A DNA stretch of 62,748 nucleotides from Acinetobacter lwoffii (lineage in GTDB: Bacteria; Pseudomonadota; Gammaproteobacteria; Pseudomonadales; Moraxellaceae), in the NCBI RefSeq assembly GCF_024129735.1, contig NZ_JAMXXK010000015.1:1-62748 (forward strand), written 5' to 3'. A model generated the notes under the pieces. It saw nothing but the letters and a program-made list of their open reading frames with translations. It was not told where the DNA came from and ran no database searches. Shown piece after piece: positions 37,916-47,010 of this stretch. Both the position numbers and the translations under genes were made by a program. The stretch's first letter is position 1. Every line of letters starts with the position of its first letter.

Positions 37916-38920
37916 ATGAATCAATATAAACAAGTAGGCTTTACATTAGTTGAGTTAATGATTGCGCTAGCCCTTGGATTAGTAATTTCTGCAGCAGCAA
38001 TAATGTTGTTTTTAACAGGTTCGCGTAGTCAGGCCTTACAGCAAGGACAAGCGAGCTTGCAAGATGATGCTAACTTTGGTTTGAGTTACATTGTTAAAGA
38101 TATTCGTTTAAGTAATTTAAATACAATTTCATCTAGTATCAATGATTTAACTGCAAAAGGGGGGCTGGTTTTTAGATCATCTGAAAATTCAATTACAGTT
38201 GATGGAATAGAGTTAGCAAATTTGCCAATTACCCTAGTAGGAAACACTGTCGCTGAAAATTTATTATCTAGAAGCCATGGTTTAACAGCTGGCACTGCTC
38301 CTCAATGGACAGGAGCATCCAATGTAAATGATTTTTTAAGTGATCAGCTCACGGTCCAATATCGGCCAGAATATATTATAGATCAAGATGGTGATTGGTA
38401 TGGTGGGTTTGATTGTGAAGGTAATGAACTTAAATTTACTCCAGCTAAAGGACGACGCATTATAGTTCAGCGTTATTTTTTGCGTGCAGATACGAATAAT
38501 TCTATAAATGAACCCAATCAACCGTTGTCATTAGTGTGTGATGCGGGACATTATCCACTAGATGGTAACCCTGCCTCTATTACAGGGTTTGGTGGAGCGG
38601 GTGAGGTTATTTTAAAACGAGCAGACCATTTTAGAGTGTTATATGCCATTCAGGCAGGAAATAACCATCGTTACGTAGATACAGCAACATATTTGGCTTT
38701 GAATCCTCGTCCAAGAATTCTTGCTGTCCAGATAGGAATTTTAGCGCGTTCTAATCAATCAGTAGGTAATGATTCCATGTTTTCTAATGAGCAAGTTTTC
38801 CAAGTGCTTGATCAGGCGGTTACAGTTAGAACTCCAACAGGTAATCCTCCTAAATATGCTCGTCAAGTTGTCGCCCAAACTATCGCACTACGTAATACAT
38901 TTGGAGAGAGAGGACAATGA
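37916..38920 (+). CDS. pilW: Minor pilin PilW
   Basis: The protein has a pilin-type N-terminus (QVG before FTLVELMIALALGLVISAAAIMLFLTGSRSQALQ) followed by a large mainly beta globular domain of about 290 residues, the size and layout of PilW/GspJ-like minor pilins that sit at the fibre tip. It begins directly after the pilV stop and overlaps pilX by 4 bp. Confidence 0.87.
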   Translation: MNQYKQVGFTLVELMIALALGLVISAAAIMLFLTGSRSQALQQGQASLQDDANFGLSYIVKDIRLSNLNTISSSINDLTAKGGLVFRSSENSITVDGIELANLPITLVGNTVAENLLSRSHGLTAGTAPQWTGASNVNDFLSDQLTVQYRPEYIIDQDGDWYGGFDCEGNELKFTPAKGRRIIVQRYFLRADTNNSINEPNQPLSLVCDAGHYPLDGNPASITGFGGAGEVILKRADHFRVLYAIQAGNNHRYVDTATYLALNPRPRILAVQIGILARSNQSVGNDSMFSNEQVFQVLDQAVTVRTPTGNPPKYARQVVAQTIALRNTFGERGQ

Positions 38921-39690
38921 TTAATCAACAAAAACAGCGTGGAGCGACTTTAATTGTTGTCTTATTTTTATTGCTCGCAATTATTGTATTAGGCACGCTA
39001 GCAATTCGACAAAGTTTGGTAGGGTTGAGTATTGCAACTAATAGTCAAGCACAACAATTGTTGCTCCAGAACTCAGATGCAGCCTTTTTTAATGCTGAGC
39101 GTGAAGAAAATATCATTCAATCATTAAGCTCGAGTGGGATGTTCGGTTATATCAGTGGCGCCACCGATAAAGATAAAGAAATGGTCTTTTGTTTTCGTGG
39201 AGAAGAAAACAGCTTTTTTGATATCAATCGCGCTAGCATTATTTACTGGGGGGCTGGCCAAACAGCACCAACAAATAATGAGTTTGGTACTGATGGATAT
39301 TGCAATGCAAGCAAAACAATAACGACGAATTTTTTCACTAGTGGGCGTAAGGCGGTTATGACACAAGTGGCAGTGAAGTTTTCAAGTATATCTGATAATG
39401 ATCCTTTTTTTGGAGAACAGTTTGGTACTGATGGTGAAACTGTGAAGTTTGACCGAGCTAAGCCTGTGAAATTGTTTGCAGTTTCTGTCATGCCAACACT
39501 AACCAATGCAGATCCAAATGATATTAACAGTTGCTTTAGAAATCATATGAGTGAAGTTACTATTCCTCAAGGTACAACCGTAAGTGCAACAGCGAATAGT
39601 AGAAAATCTATAACCGAATGTTTAAGTGACTTAAATGTGCCTTACTCATCGTATGTAAGTGAATATGTCATTGTGCAAGACTTTGTATAG
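38917..39690 (+). CDS. pilX: Minor pilin PilX
   Basis: PilX/GspK-like minor pilin of 257 aa. The N-terminus reads QRG before ATLIVVLFLLLAIIVLGTLAIRQS, and the usual Glu5 is replaced by Val, as is typical for PilX-type proteins that sit at the very tip. The C-terminal region has two cysteines (NSCFRN and TECLSD). It lies 15 bp before the pilY1 gene. In A. baylyi the comB gene occupies a comparable position; I cannot assign that name with certainty. Confidence 0.82.
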   Translation: MINQQKQRGATLIVVLFLLLAIIVLGTLAIRQSLVGLSIATNSQAQQLLLQNSDAAFFNAEREENIIQSLSSSGMFGYISGATDKDKEMVFCFRGEENSFFDINRASIIYWGAGQTAPTNNEFGTDGYCNASKTITTNFFTSGRKAVMTQVAVKFSSISDNDPFFGEQFGTDGETVKFDRAKPVKLFAVSVMPTLTNADPNDINSCFRNHMSEVTIPQGTTVSATANSRKSITECLSDLNVPYSSYVSEYVIVQDFV

Positions 39691-39705
39691 GTTTGGGGTA
39701 ATGAA

Positions 39706-42700
39706 ATGAAACAATTAAAAAATAATTTTCTAAGTTCATGTCGTTATAGAGTACTTGCTGCGAGTGTTGCTGCATTATCAACGGCATTGGTTACAACGAG
39801 TGTAACTCAAGCAGGCGATATCGAAATTTATCAGAATGCTAAATCTGGTGATATCACTTTAATGTTTATGCTTGATATTTCTGGCAGTATGGGAAGTACT
39901 GATGCAGGTGTGTCTGGCACTCGTCTAAAACGTGTGCAAGATGCGATGAGTGATTTACTTTCTGGTAATACAGCTAAAGGCATTACCCGTTTAGACGATG
40001 ATAAAATTATTGGCTTGGCTACTTTTGATTATTCTGTTGGTCACGTGAGGATACCTGCAAGACGCTTAGGTGATATTGTAAGTGGAACTACTACGCAACG
40101 ACAGCTTTTACTTAATTTTGCAACTAACTTGCCAGCAAATAATGGTACAACGCCGACGGCGAATGCCTATGCAGATGTCGGTGCATATCTGATGGGTACC
40201 ACAACTAAAGGTGTAGACCGCAGTGGCTTTAGCAATGGCAGCACAACAGGAAATAATAAAGTTAGAGATAACGATAAGTACATTCAACCAGTTAGCCTGC
40301 AACAAACAGAAGAGGTTAAAAAGTGTAGTGGTCAAGGTATATATGTATTAACAGATGGTGAACCAAACCAAAGTTCACCGACTATCGCTAGTAATTTAAT
40401 GAAAAAAGCATTAAATGTAAGTAGTTTTAGTTGTTCTGGAAGCTTTTTGCCAGAAGTAAACAATCCAAGCTATGGCCAAACAGGAGCATGGAGTTGTATA
40501 GGGAATTTTAGTCAAAAACTTCTAAATGCGGATCAAAATCCCGCTAAACTAAAAATAAAAACAGCCGTAGTTGGATTTGGATCGACTTTCAATGGATTGC
40601 CAAGTTATGATCAAACTCTAACACAAGAAGAAAATCTTAGAAATATTAATAATGCTACGATTAATTCAACGATTGCCAATGACATTAGAAATGCTGCTAG
40701 ATGGGGTATTTTAGGTGAGGGCGGGTGGTACTCAGGTAATAGCTCTCAAGATATTGTTGATAGTGTCAATGATTTTATTAGTAATTTATCAAAAGAAATT
40801 CCTTCTGTAACCACAGGTTCACCAACGATTCCTCGTGATGCGTTAAATCCAGCAGAATTGCAAGATGAAGCTTATTATCAAACCTTTCAGCCTACACCAA
40901 ATACCAATTATCAATTATGGTTAGGTAATCTCAAAAAATTTGAGGTCAGTGAAAAGGGTATATTGAAAGGAAAAAATGGATTAAATGTTTTTGAAAAAGA
41001 TGGTCGTTTAAAAGAACCAACTTATGACGAAGACACGGGTAATATTATTACATATGTTGAGGATTATTGGGCAAAGGCAGTTAATCCGTCTGTAGCCAAT
41101 AGTGATGAAGATACAGTAGGTAGTAAAAAATTTGCTGCACGTGGTGGAGCATGGTCACAGATGCTTTTAGGCGCGACTGCACAAAATACGGCAGAACGTA
41201 AATTATTTACAAACCGTAAAGCAATTGTTTCAGGCGGCACTACTACTTTTGGTGGCACAGGATCTCTACGTCAAATTGAATTGGCAGATATTGAGAATAC
41301 AACATATAAAAATGATCCAAATCGCGGTTATTTATTATCTCTTTTAGGGTATAACATTGATCTAAGTAAACTACCAACAACAGTTACTAATTTAAAAGCA
41401 CAACCAGCTTTGCGGCAAATGGGTGCAGTAATGCACTCTTATCCAGTATTGGTCACCAATAAAGGCAAATTAGAATATAACAAGTCTAAAAAAGCGATGG
41501 AGGCCAAAGATCGTGAGGATTATATTTTGTTTGGCACAACGCAAGGTTTATTACATTTTGTAGATGCAGAAACGGGTGTAGAAAAGTTCGCATTCGTTCC
41601 AAATGAAATGGTTGAAAATCAGAAGGATGCATTCCGTTTATCCAATGTGACAAATGGTGGAATGCAAAAGCTTTATTATGGTGTCGATGGTCCTTGGGCA
41701 TTATATACCCAATATGTGGTTGATAGTTCAGGTAATTTGGTTGTTGGTTCGGGGCGTACTGCGAGTCAAACAGGTATGCAAATAGCATATGGTGGTTTGC
41801 GTATGGGTGGACGCAGTTACTATGCTCTAGATTTAAGCAATATAAATAAGCCAGAACTTAAGTTTCATATTGATCCAGCGAGTCAGAAAGTATATAGCGG
41901 ATCATCAAGTAAGACATTCTCTCAATTACAATATATGGGACAGAGTTGGTCCAAACCTTCAATTACATGGGTGAATTGGGGTGGCACTCGTAAGCGTGTG
42001 ATGTTTGTCGGTGGTGGTTATGATGCAGGCGGTGATGACGGCGATGCACGCACTAATGGGGTTAAAGGTTCCTATGCCGGCTATGAAAACCATGATTATC
42101 CCCAAACTAATAAAAAAGGCGCTGGTGTTTACATGTTTGATGCAGACAGTGGCGATTTGTTATGGTGGGCAAGTGATAATGTAAGCAGTACTTCTGCTGC
42201 CAGCACTAATTCCGGTGTAATTTCAACTAAACATGCTGAATTAAAATATAGTGTGGTAAGTGAAATTCGTACTGTAGATCGTGATGGTGATGACTTAACT
42301 GATCATATCTATTTTGGTGATCTGGGTGGCCAATTATTTAGAATTGATTTTGATAATAAACAAAAAACGATTGGTGCGGTACCTCAAACACCTATCAAAC
42401 TTTTAACTTTGAATGCGGGAGCGAAAAGTCCACGTTTTTATGATATGCCAGGTTTCTCTTTATATAATCAAAATGGTGATACATTCGCTGTAATTTCAAT
42501 TGGTAGTGGGAATCGTAGTGAGCCCCTAAAGGATTTTACATCTTCAGATACAACATATGATTATGATTCTATTTATAATATATATGACAAAGACGTTGCT
42601 CGACGTGATTTGTTTAATAGAACATCACCATTAAAAACTCAAAATCTTAAAAAAGAAAATTTAGGAGAAATTACGGAAGGAAATCGATTTTCTAATACTG

Positions 42701-43281
42701 ATCCAGTTGCCTCTTATGATCGAAAAAGTGGTTGGTTCTATCGCTTTCAAAATTGTACTGTAGGTGTGGATGGTCAATTAACTAACTGCAGTAATTATAA
42801 GAAACAAAGTGAAAAAGTGTTTGGTACGCCACTCGCAATGAACTATAAATTATACGTATCGACCTTTGATGCAAGTAAACCTGGTATTTCTGGTGACTGT
42901 GGTGCAGGTGTGAAAGGTGAAAGTATGCTAACTTCTTTCTGTTTGCCTTTTGGTCAATGTGCTTCCCGATTAGAGCCTTCACGTAGTGTAATTGGCGTCG
43001 GAATTCATACTGTCACTGTCGGTGGTAAAAAAGGTGGTGGTGGTGGTGGTGGTGGTGGTGGTGGTGAAGACTGTACAGGCGATAGTTGCCCACCTAAAGA
43101 CTGTGAAGGTGAAGCTTGCCCGCCAGATGCTACTGGTGAAACAAGTGCAAAAAATTACTGTATTAATACCAGTGGTCGTATTGCATTAACTGTGACAGGT
43201 GGTTTTGGTGATGGTGAAGCAACTGAAATATGCTTAATTCCACAGCGTTGGTATGAAAAACTTGCACGTAAAGCATCGTAG
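39706..43281 (+). CDS. pilY1: PilY1/ComC-type pilus tip adhesin
   Basis: This 1191-aa exported protein has a signal peptide (cleavage near TQAG), a von Willebrand A domain with the metal site DISGSMGSTD (about residues 58-67), a middle region, and a C-terminal PilY1 beta-propeller (about 600-1050) with a calcium-type loop in DRDGDDLTDH. PilY1 sits at the pilus tip, controls retraction and mediates adhesion; ComC is the A. baylyi equivalent needed for DNA uptake. Near the end is an uninterrupted run of 11 GGT codons (43033-43065), then two cysteine-rich repeats, before a conserved-looking C-terminus. Confidence 0.9.
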   Translation: MKQLKNNFLSSCRYRVLAASVAALSTALVTTSVTQAGDIEIYQNAKSGDITLMFMLDISGSMGSTDAGVSGTRLKRVQDAMSDLLSGNTAKGITRLDDDKIIGLATFDYSVGHVRIPARRLGDIVSGTTTQRQLLLNFATNLPANNGTTPTANAYADVGAYLMGTTTKGVDRSGFSNGSTTGNNKVRDNDKYIQPVSLQQTEEVKKCSGQGIYVLTDGEPNQSSPTIASNLMKKALNVSSFSCSGSFLPEVNNPSYGQTGAWSCIGNFSQKLLNADQNPAKLKIKTAVVGFGSTFNGLPSYDQTLTQEENLRNINNATINSTIANDIRNAARWGILGEGGWYSGNSSQDIVDSVNDFISNLSKEIPSVTTGSPTIPRDALNPAELQDEAYYQTFQPTPNTNYQLWLGNLKKFEVSEKGILKGKNGLNVFEKDGRLKEPTYDEDTGNIITYVEDYWAKAVNPSVANSDEDTVGSKKFAARGGAWSQMLLGATAQNTAERKLFTNRKAIVSGGTTTFGGTGSLRQIELADIENTTYKNDPNRGYLLSLLGYNIDLSKLPTTVTNLKAQPALRQMGAVMHSYPVLVTNKGKLEYNKSKKAMEAKDREDYILFGTTQGLLHFVDAETGVEKFAFVPNEMVENQKDAFRLSNVTNGGMQKLYYGVDGPWALYTQYVVDSSGNLVVGSGRTASQTGMQIAYGGLRMGGRSYYALDLSNINKPELKFHIDPASQKVYSGSSSKTFSQLQYMGQSWSKPSITWVNWGGTRKRVMFVGGGYDAGGDDGDARTNGVKGSYAGYENHDYPQTNKKGAGVYMFDADSGDLLWWASDNVSSTSAASTNSGVISTKHAELKYSVVSEIRTVDRDGDDLTDHIYFGDLGGQLFRIDFDNKQKTIGAVPQTPIKLLTLNAGAKSPRFYDMPGFSLYNQNGDTFAVISIGSGNRSEPLKDFTSSDTTYDYDSIYNIYDKDVARRDLFNRTSPLKTQNLKKENLGEITEGNRFSNTDPVASYDRKSGWFYRFQNCTVGVDGQLTNCSNYKKQSEKVFGTPLAMNYKLYVSTFDASKPGISGDCGAGVKGESMLTSFCLPFGQCASRLEPSRSVIGVGIHTVTVGGKKGGGGGGGGGGGEDCTGDSCPPKDCEGEACPPDATGETSAKNYCINTSGRIALTVTGGFGDGEATEICLIPQRWYEKLARKAS
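43033..43065 (+). repeat. (GGT)11 trinucleotide tract in pilY1
   Basis: Eleven perfect GGT codons encode a run of 11 glycines. The identical codons make it prone to slippage in steps of one residue without frameshift. It is followed by two 10-residue repeats of pattern DCxGxxCPPx. Confidence 0.95.
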
Positions 43282-43288
43282 GTGAAAT

Positions 43289-43732
43289 ATGAAAAAAAAT
43301 AGTTCACTTGAGCAGGGTTTTACACTGATTGAATTAATGATTGTTTTAGTAATTGTAGCGATTTTTGCTGCAATTGCTATTCCTTCCTATCAATCATATG
43401 TACGTCGTGCCCATGCAAGTCAAGCTCAGGATCAATTACAACAGATTGCAGTAGCGTTAGAACGACATAAGTCTAGGAACTTTAATTATTTAAACTTTTC
43501 ACTACCTACGAATTTAACCGTATCACCTAGAGGAGCAACGGGTTCTTCAGTCAAATACAACTTTACTGTAGAAACAGGTTCGGGGCAGTCTTGGGTGATT
43601 TTGGCAGCAAGTACCGATACACGCAATTTTAGCTATCTAATGTCAAGTACAGGAGTGCGTTGCCGAAACACAACTTTAAATAATATTGATACGACGACTG
43701 TTAGATGTGGGATGGGGCGTGAAGAATGGTAA
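43289..43732 (+). CDS. pilE: PilE-like minor pilin (ComE-type)
   Basis: The 147-aa protein has leader [10 protein letters not shown] before [20 protein letters not shown], and the typical [25 protein letters not shown] alpha-helix continues into a small globular domain with a C-terminal disulfide (VRCRN and VRCGMG). It starts 7 bp after pilY1 and overlaps the next pilin by 7 bp. In A. baylyi the pilins after comC are comE and comF, both pilE-like. Confidence 0.85.
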   Translation: MKKNSSLEQGFTLIELMIVLVIVAIFAAIAIPSYQSYVRRAHASQAQDQLQQIAVALERHKSRNFNYLNFSLPTNLTVSPRGATGSSVKYNFTVETGSGQSWVILAASTDTRNFSYLMSSTGVRCRNTTLNNIDTTTVRCGMGREEW

Positions 43733-44184
43733 AACAATTTAAAGGATTTACTTTGATTGAGGTCATGATAGTTATTGTAATTATTGGAATCCTAGCCGCA
43801 ATAGCATATCCATCTTATCAGGAGTATGTACGTAGTACCAAGAGAGCAGATGCACAAGCGCAAATGCTTGAAGTTGCCCATCGTTTACAACGCTTTAAAG
43901 TAGCCAATTTTTCTTATGTGCCGATTGTAAATAATATTGATGAACCAGTAACGCTTGTAGAAATTCAGCATTCAGGCTTTTTACCGAGGCCTGGAGATGC
44001 TTTATATACACTCACTTTGACTAATGTGACACCAACTACATGGACGCTTACTGCTAGACCACTCAGCGGAACTTTAATGGCGAATGATGGTGTAATATGT
44101 TTGAATCATCGTAATCAAAAATTTTGGGCAAAAGGTGCCTCAACGTGTTTGCTTACAGAGACTTCCAACTGGGACGGTCGCTAG
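43726..44184 (+). CDS. pilE2: PilE-like minor pilin (ComF-type)
   Basis: The second PilE-like pilin in tandem (152 aa) has leader MVKQFKG before [34 protein letters not shown] disulfide pair (VICLNH and STCLLT) closes the C-terminal loop. It overlaps the previous gene by 7 bp and ends the minor pilin operon. Its position matches comF of A. baylyi. Confidence 0.85.
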   Translation: MVKQFKGFTLIEVMIVIVIIGILAAIAYPSYQEYVRSTKRADAQAQMLEVAHRLQRFKVANFSYVPIVNNIDEPVTLVEIQHSGFLPRPGDALYTLTLTNVTPTTWTLTARPLSGTLMANDGVICLNHRNQKFWAKGASTCLLTETSNWDGR

Positions 44185-44327
44185 CCTAAACCCAAAATTG
44201 TAGCCAAACACTTTTTGATCTTTCATTCAGGGCAAAGTTCAAGTAAAATACTGCCCTTTATGAAAGGGGTTTGAGCTGTATCGATGGTCGGTACAAGGAT
44301 AATCCGTAAAAACTATAAGGTTCTATC

Positions 44328-44585
44328 ATGGTTGTTATTCGTCTTGCACGCGGTGGTGCTAAAAAACGTCCGTTCTATCAAATCATTGTGACTGATAGCC
44401 GTAATGCACGTGACGGTCGTTTCATCGAACGTATCGGTTTCTTCAACCCTACAGCTCAAGGTAAAGCAGAGAAACTTCGTTTAGATGCTGAACGTTTTGC
44501 TCACTGGGTTTCTCAAGGTGCTCAACCTTCTGATCGTGTTGCTTCTTTAGCTGCTCAAGCTAAAAAAGCTGCAGTTGCTGCATAA
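44328..44585 (+). CDS. rpsP: 30S ribosomal protein S16 RpsP
   Basis: S16 is needed for 30S assembly. The 85-aa protein begins [23 protein letters not shown], the standard signature. It is the first gene of the conserved rpsP-rimM-trmD-rplS operon. The 143-bp upstream gap contains a small perfect hairpin (44254-44259 with 44263-44268) and an AT-rich -10-like TAAAAT (around 44243), so the operon promoter and a leader probably lie there. Confidence 0.97.
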   Translation: MVVIRLARGGAKKRPFYQIIVTDSRNARDGRFIERIGFFNPTAQGKAEKLRLDAERFAHWVSQGAQPSDRVASLAAQAKKAAVAA

Positions 44586-44615
44586 TTTTTCTATAAATTA
44601 GGTAGTAGCTTGCCC

Positions 44616-45164
44616 ATGACACCAACACAGAATGTTCCCGAAGATCGTATTCAGATTGGACAGTTGCGTTCAGCATATGGATTAAATGGGTGGCTCTGGG
44701 TCTATTCCAATACAGAACCTATGAGCAACATATTTGACTATCTGCCTTGGTACATTGAGACCAAAGCAGGTTGGCAAATTGTCGATGTAAAACGTTGGAA
44801 ACCACATGGTAAAGGACTGGTTGTTTCGCTGAAAGGTGTGAGTGATCGCACTGGCGCAGACGAACTGGTTGGCTCCAATGTCTGGATCTCTAAATCGCAA
44901 CTGCCTCAAGCAGGCGTAGATGAGTACTATTGGTCTGATTTAAAAGGTCTAACTGTGTTAGGTCTGGACGATGAAGAGCAAGAAGTCAATCTCGGTCAAA
45001 TTTTTGAGCTGTTTGAGACAGGTGCTAACGATGTGATGGTGGTTCGCGCAACTGCCGACAGCATCGATGGCGAAGAGCGAATGATCCCATGGCATAAAGA
45101 TGTGGTGCAACGCGTTGATCTTGAAGCTGGTCGTATCTACGTCAATTGGGGCGTAGACTACTAA
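44616..45164 (+). CDS. rimM: Ribosome maturation factor RimM
   Basis: RimM binds S19 and helps mature the 30S head. The 182-aa protein has an N-terminal RimM barrel ([20 protein letters not shown]) and a C-terminal PRC barrel ending in [25 protein letters not shown] chose the ATG at 44616; a TTG two codons earlier has slightly better spacing to AGG and cannot be excluded. It is second in the rpsP operon. Confidence 0.95.
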   Translation: MTPTQNVPEDRIQIGQLRSAYGLNGWLWVYSNTEPMSNIFDYLPWYIETKAGWQIVDVKRWKPHGKGLVVSLKGVSDRTGADELVGSNVWISKSQLPQAGVDEYYWSDLKGLTVLGLDDEEQEVNLGQIFELFETGANDVMVVRATADSIDGEERMIPWHKDVVQRVDLEAGRIYVNWGVDY

Positions 45165-45192
45165 GAATTTTTCGGAAATACGGGAGTCTGCG

Positions 45193-45927
45193 ATGTTCTT
45201 TGCAGTCATTACGCTTTTTCCTGAAATGTTTGAAGCGATTACAGCCTATGGTATTAGCGGGCGCGCAGCAAAACGTGAGTTGATGCAAGTTCATTGTATC
45301 AATCCTCGCGATTATGCGACGGGCAACTATAAACGGGTGGATGAGCGTCCATTCGGTGGTGGTCCGGGTATGGTGATGATGGCTGAGCCTCTGGCAAAAG
45401 CAATCCAGCATGCCAAAGAGCTTGCAACGCAAGCGGGTGCAGTTCAGGTTCCTGTGGTGTATATGTCACCGCAAGGAAAGACCTTAAACGAAACTGCGGT
45501 ACAGGATTTTGTCAAATATGATGGAATCATTGTACTGTGCGGACGTTATGAAGGCGTCGATGAACGTTTGATCCAGCAATATGTTGATCAGGAATGGTCA
45601 ATTGGAGATTACGTGTTGTCAGGTGGTGAACTTCCTGCGATGGTTTTATTGGACAGTATTATCCGGAGACTTCCGGGTGCCATGTCTGATGAGCAATCAC
45701 ACGTACAAGACTCATTTGTGGATGGTCTTCTAGATAGCCCACAATATACCAAGCCAGATCATTTTGAAGGTTTGGATGTGCCTGAGGTGTTAAAGTCCGG
45801 GCATCATGCCAATATTGAAAAATGGCGGTTTTTGCAGCGATATCAGCGTACACTTGAACGCCGCCCAGAGTTGGTGGAAAAAGTCGAACTGACCAAGCAG
45901 CAGAAAAAATGGCTAAAAGATTTGTAA
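45193..45927 (+). CDS. trmD: tRNA (guanine37-N1)-methyltransferase TrmD
   Basis: TrmD methylates G37 next to the anticodon, preventing +1 frameshifting. The 244-aa protein is a SPOUT-family enzyme whose deep-knot SAM site is shown by [17 protein letters not shown] and [15 protein letters not shown]. The N-terminal [15 protein letters not shown] is characteristic. It is third in the rpsP operon. Confidence 0.97.
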   Translation: MFFAVITLFPEMFEAITAYGISGRAAKRELMQVHCINPRDYATGNYKRVDERPFGGGPGMVMMAEPLAKAIQHAKELATQAGAVQVPVVYMSPQGKTLNETAVQDFVKYDGIIVLCGRYEGVDERLIQQYVDQEWSIGDYVLSGGELPAMVLLDSIIRRLPGAMSDEQSHVQDSFVDGLLDSPQYTKPDHFEGLDVPEVLKSGHHANIEKWRFLQRYQRTLERRPELVEKVELTKQQKKWLKDL

Positions 45928-45997
45928 GATATTGATGAGTGATCATTTCTATCTTCAAGCAAGTACTTAAAATGATTTAAGTATTCTTTAATAGGCT

Positions 45998-46026
45998 CTT
46001 TATGGTTGAGATGGTCAACCATAAAG
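45998..46026 (+). promoter_or_regulatory. 12-bp perfect hairpin in the trmD-rplS gap
   Basis: Arms 45998-46009 and 46015-46026 are perfectly complementary around a GATGG loop. No T-run follows, so it is not a standard terminator. It lies 87 bp ahead of rplS and could be an mRNA processing site, a retroregulatory stop for trmD mRNA decay, or part of an L19 leader. Confidence 0.55.
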
Positions 46027-46112
46027 GGAAAGATAATCGGGTGTATGCGCTTTAGCCTCTATACCCAGCGATGATCAGACCTCTTCTGACTCGCACATAT
46101 TGGAGATACCCC

Positions 46113-46487
46113 ATGAGCGGTAAGCATCCTTTAGTTCAAGTAATTGAAAACGCACAATTGAAACAAAACATCCCTGCTTTTGCACCAGGTGATACAGTTA
46201 TTGTTCAAGTTAAAGTAAAAGAAGGCGACCGTGAACGTTTACAGGCGTTCGAAGGCGTTGTAATTGCTAAGAAAAACCGTGGTTTGAACTCTGCGTTCAC
46301 AGTACGTAAAATTTCTAGCGGTGTTGGTGTTGAGCGTGTATTCCAAACTCACTCTCCAATCGTTGCTGGTATTGAAGTGAAACGTCGTGGTGACGTTCGT
46401 CGCGCTAAACTTTACTATCTACGTGAATTGTCTGGTAAAGCTGCACGTATTCGTGAAAAATTACCAGCTCGTAAAACTAAAGCTTAA
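46113..46487 (+). CDS. rplS: 50S ribosomal protein L19 RplS
   Basis: L19 lies at the 30S-50S interface. I chose the ATG at 46113 (124 aa), preceded by GGAGA, giving [20 protein letters not shown]. The longer frame from 46071 adds 14 unconserved residues. [22 protein letters not shown] and the C-terminal [19 protein letters not shown] are typical. It is the last gene of the operon and is followed by a terminator. Confidence 0.96.
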   Translation: MSGKHPLVQVIENAQLKQNIPAFAPGDTVIVQVKVKEGDRERLQAFEGVVIAKKNRGLNSAFTVRKISSGVGVERVFQTHSPIVAGIEVKRRGDVRRAKLYYLRELSGKAARIREKLPARKTKA

Positions 46488-46507
46488 TTTTAAGCTTTAT
46501 ACGAGTA

Positions 46508-46536
46508 AAAAAATGCGCCTTTGGGCGCATTTTTTA
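46508..46536 (+). terminator. Terminator after rplS
   Basis: The stem AAATGCGCC/GGCGCATTT (46511-46519 with 46524-46532) ends in T-rich sequence. Flanking A-runs make it usable by the converging minus-strand gene as well. Confidence 0.85.
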
Positions 46537-46556
46537 TGCCTGATTTTTATTTGGAT

Positions 46557-46868
46557 TTATTCGAAATGTTCCTGCAAAGGCAAGATCATGGCATCCAAAA
46601 TATCCAAGAAAATTTTATGAATAAACATCAGGAATAATACAAAATATCCCCAAGACTGGAATCCTGCATTAAAAAGTTGAATGCAAATAAAACATTGTGT
46701 GATAACCAGTAAAATACTGATCCATACATTTGCGATAATATGTCGATGACAAGAGGGGCAATAATAAGGCTCATATTTTTTAAATTGAAAAGGATTAATG
46801 ACTTTTCGTTTGCAGCAGGGGCAGGTTCTTTTAAATTTGTTTTTGATTTCTATAGAACGTATCTGCAT
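46557..46868 (-). CDS. Small zinc-ribbon membrane protein of unknown function
   Basis: This 103-aa protein has two CxxC pairs (TCPCCKRK and YYCPSCHRH, residues about 15-41) that should bind zinc, followed by two hydrophobic segments (about 46-66 and 72-92). The layout is a cytosolic zinc ribbon with a hairpin membrane anchor. I do not recognise a named family. It is AT-rich, stands alone between rplS and the lipase array, and is followed by the rplS terminator. No catalytic motif is visible. Confidence 0.65.
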   Translation of the reverse strand: MQIRSIEIKNKFKRTCPCCKRKVINPFQFKKYEPYYCPSCHRHIIANVWISILLVITQCFICIQLFNAGFQSWGYFVLFLMFIHKIFLDILDAMILPLQEHFE

Positions 46869-46972
46869 TTATTTTATTTCACACTTATTTTTTTATATTT
46901 GATGAATATTTTATATGCAGTTTGATCATGATTAACAAGTAAATTTTAAGAAAAAAATTAGCGAAAAATAAG

Positions 46973-47000
46973 ATAGAAAAGCCTCTGGATGAATAGAGGC
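46973..47000 (-). terminator. Terminator ending the lipase array
   Basis: The stem GCCTCT/AGAGGC (46981-46986 with 46995-47000) is followed on the minus strand by CTTTTCT-type sequence, just after the last lipase copy. Confidence 0.65.
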
Positions 47001-47010
47001 TTGGGTGGTT

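Noticed and set aside
43033..43065. Phase-variation switch in pilY1
   Set aside because: The repeat unit is three bases, so slippage changes glycine number but cannot turn the gene on and off.
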